This document shows positions 33,612 through 42,359 of a stretch of 64,000 nucleotides of DNA, in pieces. The stretch spans positions 124,001 through 188,000 of the forward strand of contig PASF01000008.1 in NCBI GenBank assembly GCA_002711845.1, read 5' to 3'. A program made the translations under genes and the position numbers. Positions within the stretch are counted from its first letter, which is position 1. The number at the start of each line of letters is the position of its first letter. The stretch is from Gammaproteobacteria bacterium (lineage in GTDB: Bacteria; Pseudomonadota; Gammaproteobacteria; Pseudomonadales; Pseudohongiellaceae). The notes under the pieces were generated by a model. It had not been told where the DNA came from, ran no database searches, and saw only the letters and a list, made by a program, of their open reading frames with translations.

Positions 33612-33717
33612 TCGGGACTGGGTGGAACACCTTCAGGGGACGCCGTGAATCCATCCGTGGAGGCTCTTGTGCGGCCTCCCTGCCGCACAAGCCCCTTCAG
33701 TTGCCACCCAGTCCCGA
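33612..33717. repeat. Long inverted repeat with nested hairpin (intergenic palindromic element)
   Basis: TCGGGACTGGGTGG (33612-33625) and CCACCCAGTCCCGA (33704-33717) are perfect 14-bp inverted arms. Within them CTTGTGCGGC-CTCCCT-GCCGCACAAG (33666-33691) forms a second perfect stem. The look is that of intergenic palindromic elements in gammaproteobacterial genomes. No transposase is attached. The remainder of the argS-htpG spacer, 33718-33895, shows nothing that I can name. Confidence 0.7.
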
Positions 33718-33895
33718 ACGGCTAGTGCCAAATGACAGTGTTACAGACCTCGTTTTATGCGACAAGCCACTGCCAGCGACGCTACTTCAGAGCGGGCGGG
33801 TATTCGGGCATCCGTCGAGGAACAATCAGGGCGCCGCAGGCGACCGTTCCGAGACCGATCCCGGATGGCCGTCTGCGGTGCCAATCGCTATTGCA

Positions 33896-35809
33896 TCAAT
33901 CGCAAAGTTCCAGCAGCAGCTTGTTCAGCTGCCGACTGAACCGCGCCGGATCCTCCAGCTCATTGCCATCAGCCAGGCTCGCCTGATCAAACAGCAACGA
34001 GATGAGGTCGGTGAAGCGTTCCTCATCCTGTTCCTGCTCCAGCTTGTTGATCAGCGGATGATCCGGGTTGAGCTCGAAGATGGGCTTGGTTTCCGGCACC
34101 GGTTGGCCGGACGCCTCCATGATCTTGCGCATCTGCGCACCCATATCATCATCATCCAGTGCCAGACACGCCGGGGAATCGGTCAATCGGTGACTGACCC
34201 GCGATTCCTTGATGCGATCACCGAGAGCTGTTTTCACGCGCTCCAGCAACGGCTTGAAGGTCTCTTCACGTTTCTCCTGCTCAGCCTTGTCGGATTCATC
34301 ATCCAGCTTGCCCAGATCCAGCTCGCCGCGGGTGACATCCTGCAGGCTCTTGCCATCAAATTCGTGCAGATGGCTCATCAGCCACTCGTCGATACGGTCC
34401 GAGAGCAACAGCACTTCAATGCCTTTTTTACGGAAAATTTCCAGATGCGGGCTGTTTTTTGCCGCCTTTTCCGAGTCGGCGATCAGGTAGTAGATCTTCT
34501 CCTGCTCCGGCTTCATGCGTGATACGTAGTCATCCAGGCTTTGATCCTGGCCTTTGGACTCTGGATGGGTGCTGTTGAACATCAGCAGTTTGGAGATATT
34601 TTCCCGATTGGAGAAGTCCTCACCCGGCCCTTCCTTGAGTACCTGGCCAAACTCTCGCCAGAAGGTGGCGTACTTGTCCTTGTCGTCCTTTTTCAATTTA
34701 CCCAGCATGTCCAGCGCACGCTTGGTCAGCGCACTGCGCATGGAATCGACGGCCGGATCTTTCTGCAGGATTTCCCGGGAAACGTTCAGGGAAATGTCAT
34801 TGGAGTCGACCACGCCTTTGATAAAGCGCAGATACAGTGGCAGGAACTGCTCTGCCTGATCCATGATAAAGACGCGTTGAACATACAGTTTCAGACCACG
34901 CACACCGTCGCGATTCCACAAATCAAAGGGTGCCCGTGTCGGTACGTATAACAGACTGGTGTACTCGAGCTTACCTTCTACCTTGTTGTGGCTCCAGCCC
35001 AGCGGCTTTTCGTAGTCATGGGAAATGTGTTTGTAGAATTCCTCATACTCTTCTGCCTTGATGTCGGTGCGCGGACGTGTCCACAATGCCTTGGCATCAT
35101 TGACGGCCTCGTATTCGGTCTTGTTGTCGCTTGCCTCACCGTCTTCAGTCTCGTTGTCGCTGGGCTTGGGCATCAGTACCGGTATGGCAATGTGATCGGC
35201 ATACTTTTTGACGATCTGTTTCAGGCGATAGCTGTCCGCGAATTCACGTGAATCCTCACGCAGGTGCAGAATGACCGTGGTGCCGCGTGATGCTTTTTCA
35301 GTCCCTTCAATTGTGTAATCCGATTCACCCGATGATGCCCAGTGCACGCCTTCGGACGTCGCAGCGCCGGCCTTGCGGGTCAGCACTTCAACCTTGTCGG
35401 CGACAATGAAGGCGGAATAGAAACCAACCCCGAACTGCCCAATCAGCTGAGAATCCTTTTTCTGATCGCCACTGAGTGACTCCAGAAATTGGGCCGTACC
35501 GGAACGCGCAATCGTCCCCAGGTTGCTGATCACATCCTCGCGTGACATACCGATGCCATTATCGGAAATGCTGACGGTACCGGCGTCCTGATCAAAGTCG
35601 ATAACAACTTTTGGATCAGGATCATCTTCGTATATATCCGGCCGCGACAACGCTTCAAAGCGCAGCTTGTCTGCGGCATCCGATGCGTTCGAAATCAGTT
35701 CGCGCAGAAACACCTCTTTATTACTGTAGAGGGAGTGAATCATCAGTTTCAGAAGCTGCTTTGCCTCTGTTTCGAATCCGCGCGTTTCCTTGTTAATTTC
35801 CGTAGCCAT
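33896..35809 (-). CDS. htpG: Chaperone HtpG (bacterial Hsp90)
   Basis: 637-residue ATP-dependent homodimeric chaperone. The N-terminal GHKL ATPase domain has [37 protein letters not shown] and [20 protein letters not shown]. The middle domain contains [21 protein letters not shown] and [10 protein letters not shown], and the C-terminal dimer domain is complete ([15 protein letters not shown]). Only 37 bases separate the start from the terminator of the operon upstream, so its promoter must overlap or precede that stem; a sigma32-like site lies there. Confidence 0.97.
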   Translation of the reverse strand: MATEINKETRGFETEAKQLLKLMIHSLYSNKEVFLRELISNASDAADKLRFEALSRPDIYEDDPDPKVVIDFDQDAGTVSISDNGIGMSREDVISNLGTIARSGTAQFLESLSGDQKKDSQLIGQFGVGFYSAFIVADKVEVLTRKAGAATSEGVHWASSGESDYTIEGTEKASRGTTVILHLREDSREFADSYRLKQIVKKYADHIAIPVLMPKPSDNETEDGEASDNKTEYEAVNDAKALWTRPRTDIKAEEYEEFYKHISHDYEKPLGWSHNKVEGKLEYTSLLYVPTRAPFDLWNRDGVRGLKLYVQRVFIMDQAEQFLPLYLRFIKGVVDSNDISLNVSREILQKDPAVDSMRSALTKRALDMLGKLKKDDKDKYATFWREFGQVLKEGPGEDFSNRENISKLLMFNSTHPESKGQDQSLDDYVSRMKPEQEKIYYLIADSEKAAKNSPHLEIFRKKGIEVLLLSDRIDEWLMSHLHEFDGKSLQDVTRGELDLGKLDDESDKAEQEKREETFKPLLERVKTALGDRIKESRVSHRLTDSPACLALDDDDMGAQMRKIMEASGQPVPETKPIFELNPDHPLINKLEQEQDEERFTDLISLLFDQASLADGNELEDPARFSRQLNKLLLELCD

Positions 35810-35846
35810 GTAAACCCCTGCTGCATCAAACCTGGTTAAATAAAAA

Positions 35847-35875
35847 AACCCGGTAGCCTTTTCGGATACCGGGTT
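35847..35875 (-). terminator. Rho-independent terminator of the TonB operon
   Basis: AACCCGGTA / TACCGGGTT with an 11-base middle forms a 9-bp stem, and on the minus strand it is followed by a run of seven T. It ends the six-gene TonB/TPR operon and lies directly before htpG. Confidence 0.88.
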
Positions 35876-35878
35876 CTT

Positions 35879-35907
35879 TTATTGGGTCGTCAAACCGATT
35901 TTTCAAG
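35879..35907 (-). promoter_or_regulatory. Sigma32-like heat-shock promoter for htpG
   Basis: On the minus strand CTTGAAA (35907-35901), a 14-base spacer and CCCAATAA (35886-35879) resemble the sigma32 consensus CTTGAAA-N11-16-CCCCATNT. The start point would fall in the first bases of the terminator stem. The match is good at -35 and imperfect at -10. Confidence 0.55.
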
Positions 35908-35915
35908 CCTTTCTA

Positions 35916-37274
35916 TCAAGCCTCTCGATAATACTCGATAGACTCCTGCTTGCGCTGCTGCAGTGTTTCATAACGGTTTTTCGAACTCTCGATGTACGTC
36001 AGGAACTGCTGCGCATTATCAACACCCAGGTTCTGGGCAGCACGAGCGGCTGTTTCTGCTTCATCAAAACGGTCCAGTTCCACCAGAGCACGTGCCAGAG
36101 ACAGCTGCACATCACCCTGATTTTCCAGACCACCACGCTCAAGCGCGGTCTGCATGGCTTCCACCGCACTGGCGTAGTCGCGGTTCATCAGGTGAATATA
36201 TCCCAGGTAATCCCAGGACTCGCCATCATTGGCCAGTTCCGTCAGCCTTTCTGCAGGTTCCACAGCGCCCTCAAACTCGGAGGCCATGATGTACATCTGG
36301 GTCAGACGGCGCAGATTGGATTCGTTTTCCTCCACGATGCCCTGTGCAATACCGTCTTCCATCACCTCGATACCACGGTAAGGTGCATCGATGCCGGCCA
36401 GTGACTGCGCCAGGTTCAGGAACTGCGCCTCGCTGTCCATGAAACCCCGAACGTAGGTCAGCTCCAGCGTCTGCAGGCGTTTGGCGTCCTCTTCCAGGTA
36501 ACCATAAATGGCGGCCAGGTTGCGATACTCGGGTGCCTCATCAAACAGGGCGATCATGGTGCGTGTCACGTCCAGTGCGCTGCGATAGTCTTCCAACTCG
36601 ATATACATCAGGTTGAGCAGACCATAGATATTCTTGCGCAGCTCGCCACCCTCGGCGATTACCATGTCCATGTGGTTGATCAACAGCGGAATCGCTTCCT
36701 GAAAGTTCTCCAGGTTGTAGTAAGAGGTTGCCAGAATCAGGAAAATGTTGGCATCTTCCGTGGCTGACAACTCTCGCCATCTGTTCAGTGTGTCGATCGC
36801 TTCCGCGAAACGTTCTTCACTGGCATACAACTGGCCCAGCGAACGCAATGCCCGCAGACGTGCCTCTTCGCGCAGTTCTTCAATGGTCAGAATGCGCTCA
36901 AAGGTCAGCAGGGCATTATCGATATCGTCGATGGCCAGGTAGTAGTTGGTATAGAAGTTGAGCAGCGTTGACTTCTCAAAGTTGTTCAGAGAGTCATAGC
37001 GCTCATTCAGGCCATCCAGCTCGCGTTTGGCACGCTCGAGATCGGGTTCCACACCCTCTTCCGGCGGGTTCATCAGCTCATTGATTTCGGAAATCACCCG
37101 GAATACGCGGTCACTCAACACTTCCGAAGAACGTGTGGGCGGCGGCTGACGCGGGCCATCATCTTCTTCCTGAGCCGACGCCGTGGCAATAAACGCCGCC
37201 TGGCCTACCAGCGTGGAGGCAGCAAACGTCATGGCCAACAGAAGCGATTTATATTTGAACTTCGACTTCAACAT
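35916..37274 (-). CDS. Periplasmic TPR protein of TonB operon
   Basis: 452-residue protein with a signal peptide (cleavage after about ATASA-Q) and then mostly helical tetratricopeptide-like repeats (for example LRSLGQLYASEERFAEAIDTL, ATSYYNLENFQEAIPLL, YIHLMNRDYASAVEAM, LSLARALVELDRFDEAETAAR). It is the last gene of the TonB cluster, 3 bases after tonB, followed by the terminator. A TPR gene at this place is common in TtpC-type TonB clusters. It probably acts as a protein-interaction scaffold in the periplasm; the partner is unknown. Confidence 0.85.
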   Translation of the reverse strand: MLKSKFKYKSLLLAMTFAASTLVGQAAFIATASAQEEDDGPRQPPPTRSSEVLSDRVFRVISEINELMNPPEEGVEPDLERAKRELDGLNERYDSLNNFEKSTLLNFYTNYYLAIDDIDNALLTFERILTIEELREEARLRALRSLGQLYASEERFAEAIDTLNRWRELSATEDANIFLILATSYYNLENFQEAIPLLINHMDMVIAEGGELRKNIYGLLNLMYIELEDYRSALDVTRTMIALFDEAPEYRNLAAIYGYLEEDAKRLQTLELTYVRGFMDSEAQFLNLAQSLAGIDAPYRGIEVMEDGIAQGIVEENESNLRRLTQMYIMASEFEGAVEPAERLTELANDGESWDYLGYIHLMNRDYASAVEAMQTALERGGLENQGDVQLSLARALVELDRFDEAETAARAAQNLGVDNAQQFLTYIESSKNRYETLQQRKQESIEYYREA

Positions 37275-37277
37275 AAA

Positions 37278-37886
37278 TTACTCCTCCAGCTGATAGCGGA
37301 ACACGTACTGAACGTTTGGCACATCAACGGCCTCGCCATTCACCACGCGGGGTTGGAAACGGAATCGCTCGGCAGCGCGGATCGACGCTGAGTCAAACAT
37401 GCCGCGTGGCTCCGCATCGACAACAACAACATCGCGCACACCGCCAGAGGCCGTTACCGTGAACGCCACCTGACACCAGCCCTCGATACCACGCTGCGCG
37501 GCACGGGTCGGGTACGTGGGCTGAATGTTAACCAGTGGCAACATTTCACCGTCAGAAACACCCAGGCCTGCCGCACCGATATCCAGTCCGATGTCAATAT
37601 CGGCCGCGCCGCGGTCGATGTTCAGGCCCGCCATATTGTCCATATCAACATTACGGTTTTCCGGTGGTGGCGGTGTTTCCTCGATCTGTTCAATTTCTTC
37701 GGGACGCTCGACTTCGCGAATGACTTCCATCGCGATTTCGGGCATCGTCGCATCAACGATACGCACCACATTCGCACGCTGTTCCAGCTGACTGCCGGTC
37801 GCGATGAGCGCCTGCATGAAGTAGAACAGGCCCAGCGTAATGCCAGCCGCCAACACCAGAGAGATCAACCATCGAATTGCAATCAT
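37278..37886 (-). CDS. tonB: Energy transducer TonB
   Basis: 202-residue protein with one N-terminal membrane anchor (IRWLISLVLAAGITLGLFYFM), a short periplasmic linker with EETPPPPEN, and the C-terminal TonB domain (YPTRAAQRGIEGWCQVAFTV, ASIRAAERFRFQPRVVNG, VQYVFRYQLE). It passes energy from the proton-motive force to outer-membrane receptors. The linker is short and acidic, without the long Pro-Lys/Pro-Glu region of E. coli TonB, typical of TonB2-type proteins that depend on TtpC. Gap to exbD is 3 bases. Confidence 0.9.
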   Translation of the reverse strand: MIAIRWLISLVLAAGITLGLFYFMQALIATGSQLEQRANVVRIVDATMPEIAMEVIREVERPEEIEQIEETPPPPENRNVDMDNMAGLNIDRGAADIDIGLDIGAAGLGVSDGEMLPLVNIQPTYPTRAAQRGIEGWCQVAFTVTASGGVRDVVVVDAEPRGMFDSASIRAAERFRFQPRVVNGEAVDVPNVQYVFRYQLEE

Positions 37887-37889
37887 TGT

Positions 37890-38300
37890 TTAATTCTCCG
37901 TTGAAATGGACACTGATGCGATATTAGCGTCGCGTGCCGCTTCCAGGATTCTGAGCACGTGCTGGTTCTCAGCCGCCTCGTCGCCCTGGATGACCACAGA
38001 AGCATTCGGCGTTTCCGCCAATCGGCGTTCAAACCTGCTTCGTATAAACCGAGCGTCTATCTGCTCGCCATCTATCCAGATCTGGCCATCACCGCTGACC
38101 GCGATCAGGATCAGATCCTGAGAGCGCGATTCAGCCGTTGATGCGTCCGGTTTGTTGACATCAATACCGGCTTCGGTGACAAACACCGAGGTCACGATAA
38201 AGAAGATCAGCAGGATGAAAACGACATCAAGCATCGGGGTCAGATCAATCTCCCCGGTGTTTTCGTCATCATCGCGTTTCTTCATTAAACCTGATTTCAT
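37890..38300 (-). CDS. exbD: ExbD/TolR family biopolymer transport protein
   Basis: 136-residue inner-membrane protein with one transmembrane helix. The signature DLTPMLDVVFILLIFFIVTSVF (about 20-41) carries the essential aspartate of the proton path. The periplasmic part is ordinary. It works with ExbB to energise TonB. Confidence 0.92.
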   Translation of the reverse strand: MKSGLMKKRDDDENTGEIDLTPMLDVVFILLIFFIVTSVFVTEAGIDVNKPDASTAESRSQDLILIAVSGDGQIWIDGEQIDARFIRSRFERRLAETPNASVVIQGDEAAENQHVLRILEAARDANIASVSISTEN

Positions 38301-38330
38301 TATTATGCCTTTATCGTATCTTATAAATTA

Positions 38331-38852
38331 TTAGGACATATGATCTTCAAGAAGTTCCAGGTCACGGTCAACTCGGTGCTTTAACCAGTTGGTGGCAAAG
38401 ATACCGGAGAGTGCGCCTACCATGCCCGCCATTGTCGGGATCGTGGCCTTGGATACACCACCTGCCATGGATTGGGCATCACCGCCGCCGGTAAACGCCA
38501 TAACGTAGAACACTTCAATCATGCCTGTCACCGTGCCCATCAGGCCCAGCAGCGGACATACCACCACCAGCGATTCGATCATGGGCAACGAAGATTTCAG
38601 ATCCAGCGACACTTCAGAGATCATCAGGTTACGGATCTGCTGAGCGCGCCAGGAACGGGTGTCACTGCGTCCGGCCCATGTCGCGAGGGTCTGTTTGACC
38701 CTCTTGGCATGGGTGGAGTGCAGATACCAGACCCGCTCGAAAATCAGCGACCACTTCACCAGCAACAGAGCCCCGATGATCCACAATACCGGTCCACCTC
38801 TGTTCATGAAGTCCATGATCGCATCAGAAAAATCGAGCAGCGCGAAATACAT
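38331..38852 (-). CDS. exbB: ExbB-type proton channel (short form)
   Basis: 173-residue member of the MotA/TolQ/ExbB family with three transmembrane segments (about 17-33, 93-120, 130-155). VVCPLLGLMGTVTGMIEVFYVM and ISKATIPTM-like GVSKATIPTMAGMVGALSG mark the channel helices. It pairs with ExbD. The longer ExbB-like gene upstream is a second member of the same family. Confidence 0.92.
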   Translation of the reverse strand: MYFALLDFSDAIMDFMNRGGPVLWIIGALLLVKWSLIFERVWYLHSTHAKRVKQTLATWAGRSDTRSWRAQQIRNLMISEVSLDLKSSLPMIESLVVVCPLLGLMGTVTGMIEVFYVMAFTGGGDAQSMAGGVSKATIPTMAGMVGALSGIFATNWLKHRVDRDLELLEDHMS

Positions 38853-38861
38853 GGAGCCCCC

Positions 38862-40256
38862 TTACGCCTTGTTACCGGCGGCTTCTGCTTTCCGGGCGAT
38901 AAGACCGGTGGCCTGCTCTTCCAGGATATGGATGATGCGGTCACTTTTGCTCTTAACCCAGGTGTGCATGAGGATACATGGGATCGCGGCAACGATACCG
39001 AGTACGGTTGTCATCAGCGCCATGGAAATACCACCGGCCATGATGGTCGGGTCACCCGCACCGTAAACAGTGATCTGCTGGAACACCTGAATCATACCGG
39101 TTACCGTACCCAGCAGACCCATCAGCGGGGCGATAGTGGCAATGATCTTGATCAGCGTCAGGAAGCGTTCCAGAGACGGTGTTTCCTGCAGAATCGCCTC
39201 GCCCAGTTTCAGTTCCAGGGTTTCGGTGTCCACATTCGGGTTGGACTCGGCCACCAGCAGAACACGACCCAGCGGGTTGTTGCCACTGGCCTTGTCAGAC
39301 TTGACCTGCGCATTCACCTTGGCGGCGACCAGCGTCAGCATGAACGAGCGGATGATACCAATCAGCACACCGATGATGCCCAGACCAATGATCATGAAAC
39401 CGATCGGACCGGCATTCTGCTCGACCTGCTCGCTGGCAGTCGGGAAGTTGATCAGGTTGGCCATCAGGCTGCCACCCACGGCACCGGTCGGGTCAATGCC
39501 CACTTTGGTGAAGCCGCTTTGCGCATTTTCAAGCTCAGCAGCGCGTGCCAGGATGTCCGCGTTCGGCTGACGTGGCAGCACCTGCAGGTGACCGATGTCG
39601 CCTGTGTAAGACAGGTACTCACCGTCACCGATGGCGTTGAATGAGCCGATACGGGTAATCATGCGGTTTTCCTGCTCGCCTGATGCCAGGCCCACAGTGT
39701 CCTGGTACTGTACAACACGACCGGCTTCGGTCATTTCCTGTTGCATGTAGAACCAGAAGCGCTCGATTTCGTCGACTCGAACCTGTTCGGTGTCGGATGC
39801 CACACGCTCGATAAACGAATCCAGGAACTCGGTACGACCCGGATACTGGGCGCTGATCAGGGAGTCATCAAACACGCTGCGGAAGTCACCGGCAACGCCC
39901 TGGATGGTACCCAGCAGCTCGTTCAGGTTGGCGCGCACTTCACGCAATTGGGCGCGGGCCGTGGCCAGCTCCTCGCGGTTTTCGTCAAAGACACCTTCCA
40001 GGCGCGCGTTCTCAGCTTCTTCTTCGGCGACGCGCTCACGCGTCTGCTGCAGAATCTGTTCCTGCTGGTCCACGTTCTGCTGGAAGCGCTGCTCGCGCTC
40101 TCGTGCGTCCTGTGACTCGGCAACCCGGTTCTCTTCAACATCACGCAGAAGTTCTTGCAGACTGGCAGCCGGCTGTTGCGCAAACGCTTGAGTGGATACG
40201 GCGAGCATAAGCCCGGTGACGGTAATACCTGCTAATTTGATTATATTATTCTTCAC
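38862..40256 (-). CDS. Long ExbB-like protein (TtpC type)
   Basis: 464-residue protein with a signal-like N-terminus (to about TQAFA-QQ), a predicted periplasmic coiled coil (about 30-130, rich in Glu, Arg and Gln), a middle domain, then the MotA/TolQ/ExbB channel domain at the C-terminus (IGFMIIGLGIIGVLIGII, IATIAPLMGLLGTVTGMIQVF, MALMTTVLGIVAAIPCIL). This is the layout of TtpC, the extra component of the Vibrio TonB2 system that is thought to bridge the periplasm. Its ATG overlaps the preceding DUF3450 stop by 4 bases. Confidence 0.88.
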   Translation of the reverse strand: MKNNIIKLAGITVTGLMLAVSTQAFAQQPAASLQELLRDVEENRVAESQDAREREQRFQQNVDQQEQILQQTRERVAEEEAENARLEGVFDENREELATARAQLREVRANLNELLGTIQGVAGDFRSVFDDSLISAQYPGRTEFLDSFIERVASDTEQVRVDEIERFWFYMQQEMTEAGRVVQYQDTVGLASGEQENRMITRIGSFNAIGDGEYLSYTGDIGHLQVLPRQPNADILARAAELENAQSGFTKVGIDPTGAVGGSLMANLINFPTASEQVEQNAGPIGFMIIGLGIIGVLIGIIRSFMLTLVAAKVNAQVKSDKASGNNPLGRVLLVAESNPNVDTETLELKLGEAILQETPSLERFLTLIKIIATIAPLMGLLGTVTGMIQVFQQITVYGAGDPTIMAGGISMALMTTVLGIVAAIPCILMHTWVKSKSDRIIHILEEQATGLIARKAEAAGNKA

Positions 40257-41044
40257 TGTGCTGACTCCGGCGCAACGATTGGTACGTTAATAATTTCTGG
40301 TGCAATGGTACCGGTGGCGACACTGATACCGGTACGAATGGCGTCACGGTACTCACCAGCATCAAGGGTGACCCATTGACGTGCCTCTGGATCCCAGGCG
40401 CCCGTCATCGAGCGGTCTTTGGTCTGGAATGTCAGTGCGATACGGCCCACACGCAACATGTCGACATCCCGTTGAACACCATCAATGGTCAGTGTCGCCG
40501 GGTAGGTCTCGCGGGTACGTCCGTAGGCATTCTCGGTCTGATACAGCACCAGAATCTGTCGGAAGCGTTCTGCAGTGGAAACATTGGGGTTATCGATCGC
40601 AGCTTTGGCAAATTCGATACGGGCGCGGCGTGCGTCCAGATGGAAAGGCATATCCAGTTCAACGAACTGCTCCATACTGGAAATCATGCGATTCATCAGC
40701 AGCGGCAATTCCTGCGTGACGTTGCGCACTTCCGCAATCGACTCCGCGATCGTTGCCAGATCCTGCTCCTGAATTGCGATCTGTCGACGCCAGTTGGCAT
40801 TGAGCACCATCAGCGCTTCCAGGTTATCACTTTCCAGTTTGAAATCTTCGAACAGAGCGCTTGAAGAGTTGGAGAGACGGTTGATGGTCTCCTGAGACCG
40901 GGCTGCTGCCGCGTTAGTCTCGTCTACAACATTCAAGGCTCTGTCAATCGTGCTTGTATCTACGTCTTGCGCCTTGGCTGTTCCGATCACTAGCAGGGAT
41001 GCGAGTGGTACCAGAACCTTGGAATATAATCGACGGTTATTCAT
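40253..41044 (-). CDS. DUF3450 periplasmic coiled-coil protein
   Basis: 263-residue DUF3450 protein, first gene of the TonB/TtpC operon. It has a signal peptide (MNNRRLYSKVLVPLASLLVI to AKA-QD), a long helical coiled-coil region (about 30-115) and a C-terminal domain with MLRVGRIALTFQTKD and WVTLDAGEYRDAIR. DUF3450 genes generally sit beside ttpC-like genes, but their biochemical role is not known to me. ATG 41044 gives the clean signal peptide; an in-frame start 9 codons upstream does not. Confidence 0.85.
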   Translation of the reverse strand: MNNRRLYSKVLVPLASLLVIGTAKAQDVDTSTIDRALNVVDETNAAAARSQETINRLSNSSSALFEDFKLESDNLEALMVLNANWRRQIAIQEQDLATIAESIAEVRNVTQELPLLMNRMISSMEQFVELDMPFHLDARRARIEFAKAAIDNPNVSTAERFRQILVLYQTENAYGRTRETYPATLTIDGVQRDVDMLRVGRIALTFQTKDRSMTGAWDPEARQWVTLDAGEYRDAIRTGISVATGTIAPEIINVPIVAPESAQ

Positions 41045-41486
41045 GTGCCATCCTGTTATTGTATTAAACACTCTGATGCGAACACCAGACGTGACATCTT
41101 TTCTTCGTTACCGGCCTGCAGCGGTTAAACCCCATTCCGGTAAAGCTACCCCCGGAAACGATACCGGGCTGCAAATACCAAACTACTACGATCCTTCGGT
41201 TTGCAATTTCTGCCGTAACGCTGCATAAATCAGGCCACGAGTTACCTTTTTACACGACCCGGTCAGATCATGAGAAATTTGGTAACAAATGCCGCCAACA
41301 TCATGCTATTTGGCGTAAATTCAGTGCTCCCTGCCGAATTATGTCGTAAAGACTAACACAACCCGTTTGTTTTTTTGAACCTCCGCAAGCAGAAATTTTC
41401 CGCTGCCCGAACAAACACGCAGGCCCGCCGCACCGTTCCGGGTCAAAGGCCTTCGCCCTGCCCGGAAGCGGTGCGGATCAGCGCTG
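41045..41486. other. 442-base spacer between the TonB operon and sucD
   Basis: It must contain the promoter of the six-gene TonB operon (minus strand, right-to-left) and the end of the TCA transcript. I found no convincing Fur-type box, no small gene and no RNA gene. The only clear structure is a GC-rich hairpin at 41428-41476. Confidence 0.6.
41428..41476 (-). terminator. GC-rich hairpin after sucD
   Basis: CCGCACCGTTCCGGG and CCCGGAAGCGGTGCGG pair over 15 bases with one bulged G, around an 18-base loop, starting 11 bases after the sucD stop on the minus strand. There is no T-run, so it may be rho-assisted or protect the 3' end of the long sdh-suc mRNA. Confidence 0.5.
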
Positions 41487-42359
41487 TTACCAGCCCGTGA
41501 CTTCCTTCAGCGCATCACCGATATCGGCGAGACTGCGCACAGTCTTGACCCCGGCATCCTGCAGCGCAGCAAACTTCTCATCGGCCGTGCCCTTGCCACC
41601 GGAAATGATCGCACCGGCGTGGCCCATACGCTTGCCTGCCGGCGCGGTCACACCGGCGATGTAAGATACCACAGGCTTTGTGACATTGGCTTTAATATAG
41701 GCGGCGGCTTCTTCTTCCGCGCTGCCACCGATCTCACCGATCATGACAATCGCTTCCGTGGCCGGGTCCTTCTCGAACATGGCCAGGATGTCGATGAAGT
41801 TCGAGCCGGGAATCGGATCACCACCGATGCCTACACAAGAGGACTGACCAAAACCGTGGTCCGTGGTCTGCTTCACCGCTTCATAGGTGAGTGTGCCGGA
41901 GCGCGACACAATACCCACTTTACCCGGCTTGTGTATGTGACCGGGCATGATACCGATCTTGCACTCGCCCGGTGTGATCACACCGGGGCAGTTAGGACCA
42001 ATCAGGCGCACGCCCAGTTCGTCACACTTGACCTTGGCGTCCAGCATGTCCAGCGTCGGAATACCTTCGGTGATGCACACAATCAGTTTGATGCCGCCAT
42101 TGGCTGCTTCCAGAATCGAGTCCTTGCAGAACGGTGCCGGCACGTAGATGACGCTGGCGTCAGCGCCTGTGGCCTCAACGGCTTCGCGCACAGTATTAAA
42201 GACCGGCAGGCCCAGATGCGTGGTGCCACCTTTGCCCGGTGTTACGCCACCAACCATCTGGGTACCGTAGGCAATTGCCTGCTCGGAATGGAAAGTGCCT
42301 TGTGAACCAGTAAAACCCTGGCAGATGACTTTGGTATCTTTATTGATCAGAATGCTCAT
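41487..42359 (-). CDS. sucD: Succinyl-CoA synthetase alpha subunit
   Basis: 290-residue subunit that is phosphorylated on a histidine (in [17 protein letters not shown]) during conversion of succinyl-CoA to succinate with ATP or GTP formation. N-terminal CoA-binding segment ([17 protein letters not shown]), [13 protein letters not shown] and [20 protein letters not shown] are canonical. It overlaps sucC by one base (TAATG) and is the last gene of the TCA operon. Confidence 0.97.
   Translation of the reverse strand: MSILINKDTKVICQGFTGSQGTFHSEQAIAYGTQMVGGVTPGKGGTTHLGLPVFNTVREAVEATGADASVIYVPAPFCKDSILEAANGGIKLIVCITEGIPTLDMLDAKVKCDELGVRLIGPNCPGVITPGECKIGIMPGHIHKPGKVGIVSRSGTLTYEAVKQTTDHGFGQSSCVGIGGDPIPGSNFIDILAMFEKDPATEAIVMIGEIGGSAEEEAAAYIKANVTKPVVSYIAGVTAPAGKRMGHAGAIISGGKGTADEKFAALQDAGVKTVRSLADIGDALKEVTGW

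Noticed and set aside
41045-41486. Fur box expected before a TonB operon
   Set aside because: I looked for a GATAAT-type repeated hexamer and found none that is convincing.
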